A DNA stretch of 64,000 nucleotides, taken from positions 1,736,001-1,800,000 of the forward strand of contig NZ_CP102294.1 in assembly GCF_025144665.1 (NCBI RefSeq), in the 5' to 3' direction. Below, in pieces: positions 8,765-17,453 of the stretch. The stretch is from Alistipes ihumii AP11 (GTDB taxonomy: Bacteria > Bacteroidota > Bacteroidia > Bacteroidales > Rikenellaceae). A program made the translations under genes and the position numbers. Numbering within the stretch: the first letter of the stretch is position 1; each line of letters begins with the position of its first letter. The notes under the pieces are model-generated. The model made no database searches, had not been told where the DNA came from, and saw only the letters and a program-made list of their open reading frames with translations.

Positions 8765-9760
8765 ATGGATAAGACGAAAAAATACCTGGCCTTTTCGTTC
8801 GTCATGGTGCTGGTAGCCGTGACGATCGTTTCGGTGATCGGGATGATTCTGCTGGACCGCAAACCGGTCGTATTGCAGGGACAGATCGAGGCGACCGAAA
8901 TACGGATCTCCGGCAAATTGCCCGGACGGATCGACCGTTTTCTGGTCGAGGAAGGAGAGCGCGTGGCTGCGGGCGACACGCTGGTGGTGATCAACAGCCC
9001 CGAGGCGCTGGCCAAGTACGAGCAGGTGCAGGCGCTCGAGGACGTGGCCGTTTACCAAAACCAGAAGATCGACGACGGAACGCGTCGGCAGATCGTCGAA
9101 TCGATGAAGCAGCTATGGATCAAGGCCAAGGCCGACCTGAAGCTGGCCCGGACGACCCGCGAACGGATCGAGTCGCTTTACCGCGACAGCGTCGTCACGT
9201 CGCAGCGCCGCGACGAGGCGGAAGCGCTTTATCAGAATGCGTTGGCCGGCGAGCGGGCTGCCTACGAGCAGTACCGAATGGCTCTGGACGGGGCCCGGAA
9301 ACAAGACCGCGAGAGCGCCCGCTCGATGGTCGACGTGGCTCGCGGAGCCGTGGGCGAGGTGACGGCCCTGCTGCAGGACGCGCGGCTTACGGCGCCCGAG
9401 TCGGGCGAGATCGCGGCCGTCTATCCCGAGCGGGGCGAGCTGGTCGGGGCAGGCACTCCGATCATGAGTCTCGTCGTGCTCGAAGACGCGCATGCGGTGC
9501 TGAACGTGCGCGAGGACCTGATGCCGCGTTTCCGTATGGGCGGGACGTTCCGGGCCGACGTACCCGCGCTCGACCGGCGGGGAGTCGTCTTCCGCGTATA
9601 CTACATCAGCCCGCTGGGCAGCTATGCCACCTGGCGCTCGACCAAACAGGCGGGCAGCTACGACTTGCGCACCTTCGAGCTGAAGGCGAGGCCCGAGCCG
9701 GCGGTCGAGGGCCTTCGGCCGGGCATGTCGGTGCTGGTCAACCTGAGCGAACAGCCGTAG
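8765..9760 (+). CDS. HlyD/EmrA-family membrane fusion protein
   Basis: This 331-residue protein has one N-terminal membrane anchor (residues about 8-31). A lipoyl/biotinyl-like half ('GQIEATEIRISGKLPGRI'), a central coiled coil (about residues 80-190) and a second lipoyl half with beta-barrel ('LTAPESGEIAAV') follow. It bridges the inner-membrane permeases encoded downstream and the TolC encoded upstream across the periplasm. This order, TolC-HlyD-two ABC-2 permeases, is common in Bacteroidetes. The gap to the next gene is 3 nt. Confidence 0.88.
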   Translation: MDKTKKYLAFSFVMVLVAVTIVSVIGMILLDRKPVVLQGQIEATEIRISGKLPGRIDRFLVEEGERVAAGDTLVVINSPEALAKYEQVQALEDVAVYQNQKIDDGTRRQIVESMKQLWIKAKADLKLARTTRERIESLYRDSVVTSQRRDEAEALYQNALAGERAAYEQYRMALDGARKQDRESARSMVDVARGAVGEVTALLQDARLTAPESGEIAAVYPERGELVGAGTPIMSLVVLEDAHAVLNVREDLMPRFRMGGTFRADVPALDRRGVVFRVYYISPLGSYATWRSTKQAGSYDLRTFELKARPEPAVEGLRPGMSVLVNLSEQP

Positions 9761-9763
9761 CGT

Positions 9764-10945
9764 ATGGAGAGGATGCGGGAAACGGGCTTTGCGGCCGTAC
9801 TGAGGCGCGAGCTCCGGCGGATGGTTTCCCGCCGGCTCTATTTCGGCGTGTGCGTCGCGTTGCCGTTGTTCTGCATTCTGTTCATGGCGACGATCTTCGG
9901 CTCGGGCCAGATGGAGCGCATTCCGGTCGGCGTGGTCGATCTGGACTGGACGGCTTCGTCGCGCAGCGTCACGCGCACCGTCGAGGCCGTGCCTACTTTC
10001 CGCGTGAGCGGACATTACGCCGACGAGCAATCGGCCCGGACGGCGACGCAGCGTAAGGAAATTTACGGCTATTTGGTCATTCCGCCTCGTTTCGAGACCG
10101 ACCTTCGGGGCGGTCGCGGGGCGACGCTCCGCTACTATTATCACTATGCGCTGCTGAGCGTCGGCAGCGAGGTGCGCGGCGCTTTCGAGACGGTGCTTCG
10201 GCCGCTGGCGATGACGCCGGTCGTCACCGAGGCCGTCGCGCTGGGGGTGAGCGAGCGGACGGCCGAGAGCTTTCTGGTTCCGGTCTCCTCGCAGAGCCAT
10301 CCGCTTTACAATCCCGATCTGGACTACTCGGTTTACCTGAGCCAACCGTTCTTTTTCATCCTGTTCCAGGTGATCGTGCTGCTGGTCACCGTTTACGCCG
10401 TCGGCAGCGAGATCAAGTTCCGCACCGGCGACGACTGGCTTCGCACGGCCGGGATGAACGTTTTTTCGGCCGTTGCCGGCAAGCTGCTTCCCTATACCGT
10501 GATTTTTGTTCTGATAAGCGTGCTGGCCAATTACGTGCTGTTCGGCGTGATGCGCATCCCGTTCTCGTGCGGGTTCTGGCCGCTGAATCTGACCTCGGCC
10601 CTGTTCGTCGTGGCTACGCAATGCTTGGCCGTGTTCCTGTTCTTGCTTTTCCCGGCTATCGGGATCGTCATCAGCGTGGTGTCGATGGTCGGCTCGCTCG
10701 GCGCCACGCTCTCGGGCGTAACTTTCCCGGCTCCTTTCATGTACGAGCCGGTCTACTACGCTTCGTTCCTGTTTCCGGTCCGCCATTTCGTCGAGATCAG
10801 TCAGAACCTGCTCTACGGCGACTACGGGTTCGCCTATACGTGGCAGAACGTAGCCGCACTGCTGCTGTTCGCGCTGCCGGCGCTGCTGGTACTGCCTCGC
10901 TTGAAAAAAGCCGTTTTAAGCCGTCGCTATGAAAATATCAAGTAA
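9764..10945 (+). CDS. ABC-2 type permease (YhhJ/YbhS-like)
   Basis: A 393-residue inner-membrane protein with the ABC-2 layout: a first membrane helix near residues 30-50, a large periplasmic domain (about 50-190), then five or more helices from residue about 200 to 385. It resembles the YbhR/YbhS/YhhJ permeases that pair with HlyD proteins. The 3' end overlaps the next gene by 17 nt, so the two permeases are translationally coupled and probably form a heterodimer. No nucleotide-binding subunit is encoded in this operon. Confidence 0.85.
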   Translation: MERMRETGFAAVLRRELRRMVSRRLYFGVCVALPLFCILFMATIFGSGQMERIPVGVVDLDWTASSRSVTRTVEAVPTFRVSGHYADEQSARTATQRKEIYGYLVIPPRFETDLRGGRGATLRYYYHYALLSVGSEVRGAFETVLRPLAMTPVVTEAVALGVSERTAESFLVPVSSQSHPLYNPDLDYSVYLSQPFFFILFQVIVLLVTVYAVGSEIKFRTGDDWLRTAGMNVFSAVAGKLLPYTVIFVLISVLANYVLFGVMRIPFSCGFWPLNLTSALFVVATQCLAVFLFLLFPAIGIVISVVSMVGSLGATLSGVTFPAPFMYEPVYYASFLFPVRHFVEISQNLLYGDYGFAYTWQNVAALLLFALPALLVLPRLKKAVLSRRYENIK

Positions 10946-12212
10946 GCTCAGGGATATCGCCGCCATCGCGGCCGACGAGTTCCGCACCGTCTCGACGAGC
11001 TATTCCGTGTTGCTCGTGCTGATGGGCGGCATTTTTCTGTACGGCCTGCTGTATAACTATATGTACGAGCCGAACCTGATCCGCGACGCCCCCGTAGCGG
11101 TGGTCGATCGTTCGCACAGCCCGCTGAGCCGCGAGTATGCGCGGCTGCTCGACGCCGCGCCTCAGGTCAGGGTACTGACCGACGAGGCGGGTTTTCCGGA
11201 AGCCAAGGAGCTGATGAAGCGGGGCGACGCGGTCGGAATCGTGTACATTCCCGAAGATTTCGAGACGAGAGTGGGCCGGGGCGAGGAGTCGCTTTTCGTG
11301 ATGTACGGGACGACGGAGGCATTCCTCTATTATCTGGCCATGCAGGAGGCTGCGTCGGGCGCGATGCTCGAACTCGACGGTCGCTATCGCCCGCAGATGC
11401 TCGTTTTCCTGCCCCGCGGGGACGTGCAGCCGATCACGCAGACCCCGGCCGTCACGGTCGTCGGCACCGCGCTGTACAATCATACCGAGGGCTACGGCAG
11501 TTACCTGATCCCGGCCGTTCTGATGGTCATCATCTTTCAGACGCTGCTGATGGTCATAGGCATGACCAGCGGAGAAGAGCGCGACAGCGGCTCGATTCGC
11601 CGCTATGCCGCCGGGGGAGTCTCGCTGGGGCGGATGGCACGCGTGATAGCCGGCAAGACTTTCGTCTACGGCCTGCTGTACGCGCTTTTCTCGGTGTTCC
11701 TGCTCGGGCTGATGCCGGCGGCGTTCAATCTGCCGGAACTCGGGAGCGGATATCTGATCGCGATGCTGATGATCCCCTATCTGCTGGCGACCTGCTTTTT
11801 CGCTCTGGCCGTCTCGGTGTTCTTCACCGACTCGGAGGCGCCGCTGCTGATGATCGCGTTTTTCTCGGTAGGGCTGATCTTCCTGTCGGGCGTGTCCTAC
11901 CCGCTCGAACTGATGCCGTGGTACTGGAGAGCCGCCCATTACGTCTTCCCCGCCGCCCCGGGGACGCTGGCCTTCGTCAAGGTCAACTCGATGGGCGCCT
12001 CGATGGCCGACATCCGCGCCGAGTACGTGACGCTGTGGGTTCAGTGCGCCGTCTATTTCGCGCTGGCCTGCATGGCTTACCGGTACAATGTCATCCGCGC
12101 GCTGTGCCGCGTGCCGGCCGCTGCCGCTCCGCCGCTCGGGAGGATTTCTATCTTTCCGCTATGGCGGAATCCGTCCTTCCGCCCGGGCGGATCGCGCGAA
12201 ATGCCTTTTTGA
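10929..12212 (+). CDS. ABC-2 type permease, second subunit
   Basis: A 427-residue permease of the same type as its upstream neighbour: first helix at residues about 25-45, periplasmic domain, then a cluster of helices between about 190 and 385. After the last helix there is a long basic/proline-rich tail of about 35 residues. The tail's coding sequence overlaps by 65 nt, tail to tail, with the kinase gene on the opposite strand. The tail may be an extension produced by loss of an earlier stop. Together with the genes before it this makes a tripartite exporter lacking its own ATPase. Confidence 0.83.
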   Translation: MKISSKLRDIAAIAADEFRTVSTSYSVLLVLMGGIFLYGLLYNYMYEPNLIRDAPVAVVDRSHSPLSREYARLLDAAPQVRVLTDEAGFPEAKELMKRGDAVGIVYIPEDFETRVGRGEESLFVMYGTTEAFLYYLAMQEAASGAMLELDGRYRPQMLVFLPRGDVQPITQTPAVTVVGTALYNHTEGYGSYLIPAVLMVIIFQTLLMVIGMTSGEERDSGSIRRYAAGGVSLGRMARVIAGKTFVYGLLYALFSVFLLGLMPAAFNLPELGSGYLIAMLMIPYLLATCFFALAVSVFFTDSEAPLLMIAFFSVGLIFLSGVSYPLELMPWYWRAAHYVFPAAPGTLAFVKVNSMGASMADIRAEYVTLWVQCAVYFALACMAYRYNVIRALCRVPAAAAPPLGRISIFPLWRNPSFRPGGSREMPF

Positions 12213-12948
12213 TTTTGTGCCGCAGGTGGTGCCATGCCTCGAGAAACAGACGCAGCAACACCCCTCTGAGCTGAAACGAGTGCGTGTCCGCTCCGGTCGC
12301 CTCGGCGTACCGCTTCAGAATATAAAGATAGGCGTCCGTTTCGCAGGCCAGCCGGCGCAGGTTCTCGATCCGACGCCGCTGAGACAGCCGGCGATGGAAC
12401 GTCATCCGGTTCGTGTCGATGAGCTGAAAGCGGCAGTTTCCCCTGGCGTCGCATCGATACAGAATATTGCCGATATGCAGATCCCGATGATATACGCCGG
12501 TCCGGTGCAGTTCGACGAGGAACCCGGCCAGCTGGTCCAGCATGTTTTGCGAGTCGGGGTTTTGCGGAAAGGAGGCCGTTATGTCCGAGACCGGCAGGTA
12601 GTCCGTATAGGCGGAGACGAAATAGCTGTCGCGGAGCATGCCGAAACGGCGGATCTCGAGCGAGGCGACGGCTTCGGGCGTGTCGATTCCGAGGCATTGC
12701 AGCCGTATGGCATGGCGGAATGCCCGCTCGGCCTTGCTTTTGCGCAGGCTTCCGTATATCAGCCTGTTGAACAGAGTCAGGTGCCCGTAGCTCTTGACCG
12801 TTATCCTTTGGCCGTTCTGCGTGTAAAGCTTGACGATGTTCCTGCCTTCGTACAGGGTCTTTCCTCCGGTCGAGGTCGGAAATATGCGGGGCAAGGACTC
12901 CGTGAAGCCTCGCAGCCGGGCGTATTTCGGATTGATTGTCAGTTTCAT
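12148..12948 (-). CDS. lipopolysaccharide (Kdo/WaaP-type) kinase family protein
   Basis: A 266-residue cytoplasmic protein of the WaaP/Kdo-kinase branch of the protein-kinase-like fold. A lysine-containing strand lies near residue 50 ('ITVKSYGHL'), the catalytic loop is HRDLHIGN (residues about 157-164), and a metal-binding Asp occurs in 'LIDTNRM'. Members phosphorylate core sugars of lipopolysaccharide on the cytoplasmic side of the inner membrane; I infer the same here. It stands alone, converges on the exporter operon and overlaps its last gene by 65 nt. No clear promoter was found upstream. Confidence 0.75.
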   Translation of the reverse strand: MKLTINPKYARLRGFTESLPRIFPTSTGGKTLYEGRNIVKLYTQNGQRITVKSYGHLTLFNRLIYGSLRKSKAERAFRHAIRLQCLGIDTPEAVASLEIRRFGMLRDSYFVSAYTDYLPVSDITASFPQNPDSQNMLDQLAGFLVELHRTGVYHRDLHIGNILYRCDARGNCRFQLIDTNRMTFHRRLSQRRRIENLRRLACETDAYLYILKRYAEATGADTHSFQLRGVLLRLFLEAWHHLRHKIKKAFRAIRPGGRTDSAIAER

Positions 12949-13385
12949 TGTAAAATGACTTGGGCGCTTTGCCGGCCGAATGGCTGCCGGCCGGGGCGGT
13001 TCCGTGCGCGTGCCGGCCGTGTCCGGAGTCCGTGTCTGCCGCGCGATTATAACAAAAATAGCCGTTCCGCCCTTGCCGGCCGTGCTCCGATTGACCCGGA
13101 ATGTGTCCGGAATGGCCGGATCGGGATCGGTGCGGGCGGGTGTCGGGAGCCGTCCGATCCTGCCGACGGTTCCGGAGCCGAGGTTGAAATGCAGACTGCC
13201 TGCGGGTCGTAGTCACGGGACGCGGACGATGACCGGAATTGCGTGACAATCCGTTGTCGGGAGAGATAATTCTGCGTTTTGTCCGCTGTCAAAAAGAAAT
13301 TCTCCCGTAACTTTGTATCATGCCCGGGAAAGCCGGACGACGACGGTACGTTCGTCCGGCGGCTTGCCGGGAGGAGGAACGAGAG
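12949..13385. other. divergent intergenic region with -7 box at 13308-13315
   Basis: About 440 nt between the kinase and the DUF362 gene. A TAACTTTG -7 element reads on the plus strand at 13308-13315, 70 nt before the DUF362 start. No convincing -33 element is at the right distance. The rest is GC-rich without a recognisable gene. Confidence 0.4.
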
Positions 13386-14354
13386 ATGAAAAAGATTGTT
13401 CGTATGGTTATGTCGGTGATGACGGCGGCACTGGCGGCGACGGGGTCCGGCAGCGCTCGGGAGAAGGGCTCGGAAAAGCTGCCCAAGGTTTATATGTTCA
13501 AGGAGATTTCGTCCGAGAATCTCGTGAAGATTTACGAGGCGCTGGGCCGCGAGGCGGCAGGCAAGGTCGCCGTCAAGCTTTCGACGGGCGAGCCCGGCAA
13601 CAATAATTACCTGAGTCCGGCGCTGATCGGAGATCTGGTGCGGCGGGTCGGGGGAACGATCGTAGAGTGCAACACCGCGTACGGCGGCGGGCGGTCCGAT
13701 ACGGAGTCCCACCTGAAAGCGGCCGAGGATCACGGTTTCACGGCGATCGCGGAAGTGGACATCATGGATGCCGACGGGGAAGTGGCGCTGCCGGTGAAGG
13801 GAGGCAGACATCTGAAGGAGGATTTCGTCGGGTCGCACTATCCCGACTACGACTTTACGGTCGTTCTGTCCCATTTCAAGGGACATCCGATGGGCGGATT
13901 CGGCGGCGCGATCAAGAATATTTCCATCGGCATCGCTTCGTCGGCGGGCAAGGCGTGGATACATTCCGCGGGTAAAACCCGGGATCGGTCCGAGGTATGG
14001 GAAAACCTTCCTCCGCAGGACGATTTTCTGGAATCGATGGCCGAGGCTGCCAAGGCGGTCGCGGATTACTGCGGCGACAGGATTCTTTATATCAGCGTGG
14101 CGAATAATCTTTCGGTGGACTGCGATTGCGTGGCGGCGCCCGAGGAGCCGAAAATGGGCGATCTGGGCATTCTCGCTTCGCTCGACCCCGTAGCCCTCGA
14201 CCGTGCCTGCGTCGACAGGGTCCGTGCTTCGGAAGATCACGGCAAGGTGCATCTGATCGAGCGGATCGACTCGCGCAACGGCATGCATACGCTGGACTAT
14301 GCCGAGCGGCTCGGAATGGGAAGCCAGCGATACGAACTGGTCGAGCTGGACTGA
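13386..14354 (+). CDS. DUF362 domain protein with signal peptide
   Basis: A 322-residue protein with a short signal peptide (residues 1-24), so probably periplasmic. I place the start at 13386 because it follows a purine-rich GAGGAGG stretch and begins the signal; an ATG at 13320 would add 22 unlikely residues. The core ('KVAVKLSTGEPGNNNYLSP', 'VGSHYPDYDFTVVLSHFKGHPMGGF', 'GAIKNISIG') is that of DUF362, a family often associated with iron-sulfur proteins. No CxxCxxC ferredoxin module is present here. Function is unknown. It is followed by DUF1893 and an ECF S-component-like gene in the same direction. Confidence 0.8.
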   Translation: MKKIVRMVMSVMTAALAATGSGSAREKGSEKLPKVYMFKEISSENLVKIYEALGREAAGKVAVKLSTGEPGNNNYLSPALIGDLVRRVGGTIVECNTAYGGGRSDTESHLKAAEDHGFTAIAEVDIMDADGEVALPVKGGRHLKEDFVGSHYPDYDFTVVLSHFKGHPMGGFGGAIKNISIGIASSAGKAWIHSAGKTRDRSEVWENLPPQDDFLESMAEAAKAVADYCGDRILYISVANNLSVDCDCVAAPEEPKMGDLGILASLDPVALDRACVDRVRASEDHGKVHLIERIDSRNGMHTLDYAERLGMGSQRYELVELD

Positions 14355-14577
14355 GATTTCGGAGCCGGAGGAAAATTGCGAGGCATCGGACGGCGGGAAT
14401 AGCGGATTTCGCGGGACCGGACGGCCGTGCGAGTCCCGTACGCGGGGTTTCCGGCGCGCCGAAAACCGCATCGCCGCCGTATCGCCGCCCGTTCCGATCT
14501 TCGCCCTATGCGGGAAAACAGGCGGAGCCGTGTGTCGCCCGGCCGGTTTCGGATTAAGGAAATATAGCATACGGATT

Positions 14578-14991
14578 ATGGAAAAACTGATTCGATTGTT
14601 GCATGAGGGGAATTACTCGCTGGTGGTCGCTCACGGCGAAATCCGTACCTTCTCGGGACGGGGAGTGTCGGACCTGTATGCCCTGTCGGGCGAGGACCCC
14701 GGGTTTCTGCGCGGGGCCTCCGTCGCCGATAAGGTCGTAGGCAAGGCGGCTGCGGCTCTGATGATCGTCGCGGGAGTGAGCGAGCTGCATGCCGATGTCA
14801 TCAGCCGGCCCGCTCTGGACCTTCTGGCCGGCAGCGGAGTGAAGGTCGGTTACGCCGAAGAGGTCCCGCATGTGATCAACCGCAGCGGGACGGGCTGGTG
14901 CCCGCTGGAGACCCGTTGCCGCGATTTGCGTACCCCGGAGGAATGCGTGGCGCAGATACGCGATTTTATGAATGCGATGAATAACCGATAA
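14578..14991 (+). CDS. DUF1893 (TM1506-like) protein
   Basis: A 137-residue cytoplasmic protein starting at the ATG at 14578; the frame is open further upstream but without family resemblance. It shows DUF1893 features: the N-terminal 'LLHEGNYSLVVAHG', the glycine/alanine-rich 'VADKVVGKAAAALMIVAGV' helix, and a C-terminal 'TGWCPLE' segment. The Thermotoga homologue has a cytidine-deaminase-like fold, but the reaction is unknown. It ends 10 nt before an ECF S-component-like gene, which suggests a joint role in vitamin or nucleoside-type metabolite handling. Confidence 0.8.
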   Translation: MEKLIRLLHEGNYSLVVAHGEIRTFSGRGVSDLYALSGEDPGFLRGASVADKVVGKAAAALMIVAGVSELHADVISRPALDLLAGSGVKVGYAEEVPHVINRSGTGWCPLETRCRDLRTPEECVAQIRDFMNAMNNR

Positions 14992-15001
14992 AAAAATCGA
15001 T

Positions 15002-15514
15002 ATGCAAGCAACGACCGTAAAACTTCATTCGCTGGGGTACGACCAGGCGAAAACTTACTGGATCGCGGCTCTGTTCGTGGCGGGAAACGTCCTGCTGCCG
15101 CAATGGTGCCATCTCGTTCCGCAGGGCGGCGTACGGTGGCTCCCTATCTATTTCTTCACGCTGATAGCCGCTTACAAGTACGGTTGGCGCGCCGGCATGC
15201 TGACGGCCGTTGCCTCGCCTTTGATCAATTCGGCGCTGTTCGGCATGCCCGTCGCCGATACTTTGCCCCCTATTCTGTTCAAATCGTCGCTGCTGGCCGT
15301 CGCCGCGGGACTGACTGCTGCGCGTTGCCGTCGCGTGTCGCTGCCGCTGCTTGCGGCTGTGGTGCTCGGTTATCAGGCGATCGGCACTCTCGGCGAATGG
15401 GCGATGACCGGATCGCTTCGCGCAGCCTTGCAGGATTTCCGTATCGGACTGCCGGGCATGTCGCTCCAGATCCTCGGAGGCTGGGCCTTCATGCGCTGGA
15501 TACTCCGCCGATAA
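15002..15514 (+). CDS. ECF-transporter S-component-like membrane protein
   Basis: A 170-residue protein with about five or six membrane helices (near residues 20-35, 48-65, 72-90, 95-112, 118-135 and 148-165). Its small size, short loops and 'GWRAGMLTAVASPLINSALFG' segment resemble substrate-binding S components of energy-coupling-factor vitamin transporters. No ECF ATPase or T component is nearby, so it would have to share a module encoded elsewhere. The gap to the DUF1893 gene is 10 nt. The substrate cannot be told. Confidence 0.65.
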   Translation: MQATTVKLHSLGYDQAKTYWIAALFVAGNVLLPQWCHLVPQGGVRWLPIYFFTLIAAYKYGWRAGMLTAVASPLINSALFGMPVADTLPPILFKSSLLAVAAGLTAARCRRVSLPLLAAVVLGYQAIGTLGEWAMTGSLRAALQDFRIGLPGMSLQILGGWAFMRWILRR

Positions 15515-15898
15515 GCCGGGAGCGGCTTTCGGGCGATCCGTATTCTTCGGACGGATATGACCTTACGGCCATACAAGGCGGTTGTACGCCGTAGGTTTGT
15601 TTCCCGAGCGTCTACGGGAGACTTTGGATTTCCTGTTTGTCTTCCGTCTCCCGGAACCGATCGTTTCCCGATCGTGTTTCGGCCGGGCGCGTTCGGCATG
15701 CTTTCCCGTTGCCGCCTGCCATGCGGTCGGGCGAGCCATGGGCCTGCCGGGTTGCCGGAACTTTTGGCAGAAAGCCTTTGTTTTCGGCCTCGTATCGAAA
15801 CGAACGTACCGTTGCGCACCCGGCGGGCGGTACGATAACAAGAGGAGATCGGATTTGATATTTTTTTCGCTTACTTTGCAGAATCAAACCGTCGTACC
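15515..15898. other. intergenic, no gene recognised
   Basis: This 384-nt region has almost all six frames open in its middle (15560-15840) through lack of stop codons. None of the frames looks like a protein family or has a good start. A weak -7-like TTACTTTG lies at 15871-15878 ahead of tsaB. Confidence 0.5.
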
Positions 15899-16609
15899 AT
15901 GTCGCTTATCTTATGTATCGAGGCCGGCACCGACATCGGTTCCGTAGCCTTGGCGAAAAACGGCAGGCTCCTTTCGCTGCGCGAAAATCTCGAGGGGAAG
16001 CATCATGCCCAGAATCTGGCCGTATACGTGGAGGAAATCCTTCGGGAAAACGATCTCGATGCCGACGAACTGGATGCCGTGGCCGTCGGCAAGGGTCCCG
16101 GCTCCTACACCGGACTGCGGATCGCCGTATCGCTGGCCAAGGGGATTTGCTATGCGACCGGAAAGCCGTTGATCGCCGTAAACAGTCTGGAAGCCCTCGT
16201 ACAGGTCGCGCTGGAGGATTTCGAGGCCGGCATACTCGATCTGGAATCGCTGGAAGACGCCAAGTTGCTGCCGATGATCGACGCGAGACGCATGGAGGTC
16301 TACTGTCAGTTGTTCGACGCGCAGGCCCGGCCGTTGTCCGAAGTGGAGGCTCACGTTCTGACGGCCGAAAGCTTCGCTGCCGAACGGGCGCAAGGGCGGC
16401 TGGTGCTGTTCGGCAACGGCGCGGCCAAGAGCAAAATGCTTTTCACCGAGCCGGGAGTGCATTATGTCGATGTGACGCCCTCGGCTCGCGGTTTGGTAAA
16501 GCCGGCGACAGAGGCTTTGAAAATCAGAAAGTTCGAAGATGTTGCCTATTTCGAGCCGTTTTATTTGAAAAATTTTGTCGCAACTTCTTCGTCGAAAAAA
16601 TTTTTTTGA
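15899..16609 (+). CDS. tsaB: tRNA threonylcarbamoyladenosine biosynthesis protein TsaB
   Basis: A 236-residue ASKHA-fold protein. The N-terminus 'LCIEAGTDIGSVALAKNG' and the 'GKGPGSYTGLRIAVSLAKG' signature (residues about 63-81) identify TsaB. TsaB is the partner of TsaD and TsaE in making the t6A base next to the anticodon of ANN-decoding tRNAs. The start at 15899 gives the family's usual N-terminus. The stop codon touches the promoter of the tRNA-Gln gene, which begins 21 nt later. Confidence 0.92.
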   Translation: MSLILCIEAGTDIGSVALAKNGRLLSLRENLEGKHHAQNLAVYVEEILRENDLDADELDAVAVGKGPGSYTGLRIAVSLAKGICYATGKPLIAVNSLEALVQVALEDFEAGILDLESLEDAKLLPMIDARRMEVYCQLFDAQARPLSEVEAHVLTAESFAAERAQGRLVLFGNGAAKSKMLFTEPGVHYVDVTPSARGLVKPATEALKIRKFEDVAYFEPFYLKNFVATSSSKKFF

Positions 16610-16610
16610 T

Positions 16611-16618
16611 TACATTTG
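16611..16618 (+). promoter_or_regulatory. -7 element for tRNA-Gln
   Basis: TACATTTG matches the TAnnTTTG consensus and lies 12 nt before the mature tRNA 5' end, just after the tsaB stop. No good -33 element is visible; the region upstream is the AT-rich end of tsaB. Confidence 0.45.
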
Positions 16619-16630
16619 TGCCGTGAATAT

Positions 16631-16701
16631 TGACCCATGGTGTAATGGTAACACTGCAGATTCTGGTTCTGCCTTTCTTGGTTCGAGTCCAGGTGGGTCA
16701 A
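16631..16701 (+). tRNA. tRNA-Gln (anticodon CTG)
   Basis: The 7-bp acceptor stem TGACCCA/TGGGTCA pairs perfectly. The anticodon stem GCAGA/TCTGC encloses loop TTCTGGT, giving anticodon CTG, and the T-loop GTTCGAGTC is canonical. Discriminator A lies at 16701; CCA is not encoded. Confidence 0.93.
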
Positions 16702-16713
16702 CGAAATAAATTT

Positions 16714-16752
16714 CAAGCGCTTAACTTTTAACGAGTTGAGCGCTTGTTTTTT
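16714..16752 (+). terminator. rho-independent terminator after tRNA-Gln
   Basis: CAAGCGCT pairs with AGCGCTTG, an 8-bp perfect stem around a 17-nt loop, followed by six T residues. The stem sequence is similar to the terminator of tRNA-Arg at 42.7 kb. Confidence 0.8.
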
Positions 16753-17453
16753 ACGGATGCAACATAGGCGAAACATGGCGTTTTCGTTTGCTTTTGAATG
16801 TATCGACTTGTATATCATCCGAATATATTTGCAAGTATAAGGATGATAGTTAGTACTCAGGACTTAACAGGAGAGTATTTTATTGATTGCCTGACCGACG
16901 GTTGCCAAAACGACTTCTATGCGTCAGGGCGGTTTCAAGGTACGATTCCCGAATTTCCGCGCAGCGGCAGGCCGTTCCGGTTCCGGACCCGACTTTGAGG
17001 GCTCGCCTCCGGTCCGGCCGGTTTTTCGGTCGGATATGTTTCGTGTACGGGCATAGAAACGCGGACTGAGCCGATTATTGGCTTCTGCGGTCTTGGAAAA
17101 ACCTCACTGGCAAATAAATGAGTAGAGCCCGCCTCGTGGAGCGTGAACGCTTTACCCTTGTCTGCTTTGAAATTTTCCATGTTTCAGAACTCCTGTCCGG
17201 ACGGCAACCGGTCGGTCGCGGCTTTTTCCCGTTGCGGGCGATCGATGCGCGAGAAGCGATTTTTCAGCCATGCGGTCGCGATTCTCGCGGAATAAAGCGC
17301 GATTCGTCAGGCAAAACTTGCGATTTAGAGCTTTACGTCATAAATTAGGCGGTCAAACCGCGACGCTCCGTTTCCGGCGCTTGCAGCCGCAGGCTTCGGA
17401 GGCAGCGGCGGAAGACCCGAAACGAAAGAAACCTTTTCTATTCCGAACCAGCC
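16753..17453. other. intergenic, nothing recognised
   Basis: About 700 nt; its first 130 nt are AT-rich. A TATATTTG -7-like box (16824-16831) lies inside an ATCATCC/GGATGAT inverted repeat (about 16815-16847), but no gene follows. A minus-strand frame starting at 17180 begins plausibly but then becomes random-looking. This may be eroded coding sequence behind tRNA-Gln. Confidence 0.35.

Noticed and set aside
7163-9058. 631-codon minus-strand open frame
   Set aside because: Antisense to the TolC and HlyD genes, which have clear family features; long shadows are expected at this GC content.
15560-15887. Region open in nearly all six frames, considered as a small gene
   Set aside because: No frame has a supported start, membrane pattern or known family; absence of stops alone is weak evidence in GC-rich DNA.
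16935-17180. 81-codon minus-strand frame behind tRNA-Gln
   Set aside because: Only the first 40 residues look protein-like; no family or neighbour context supports it.
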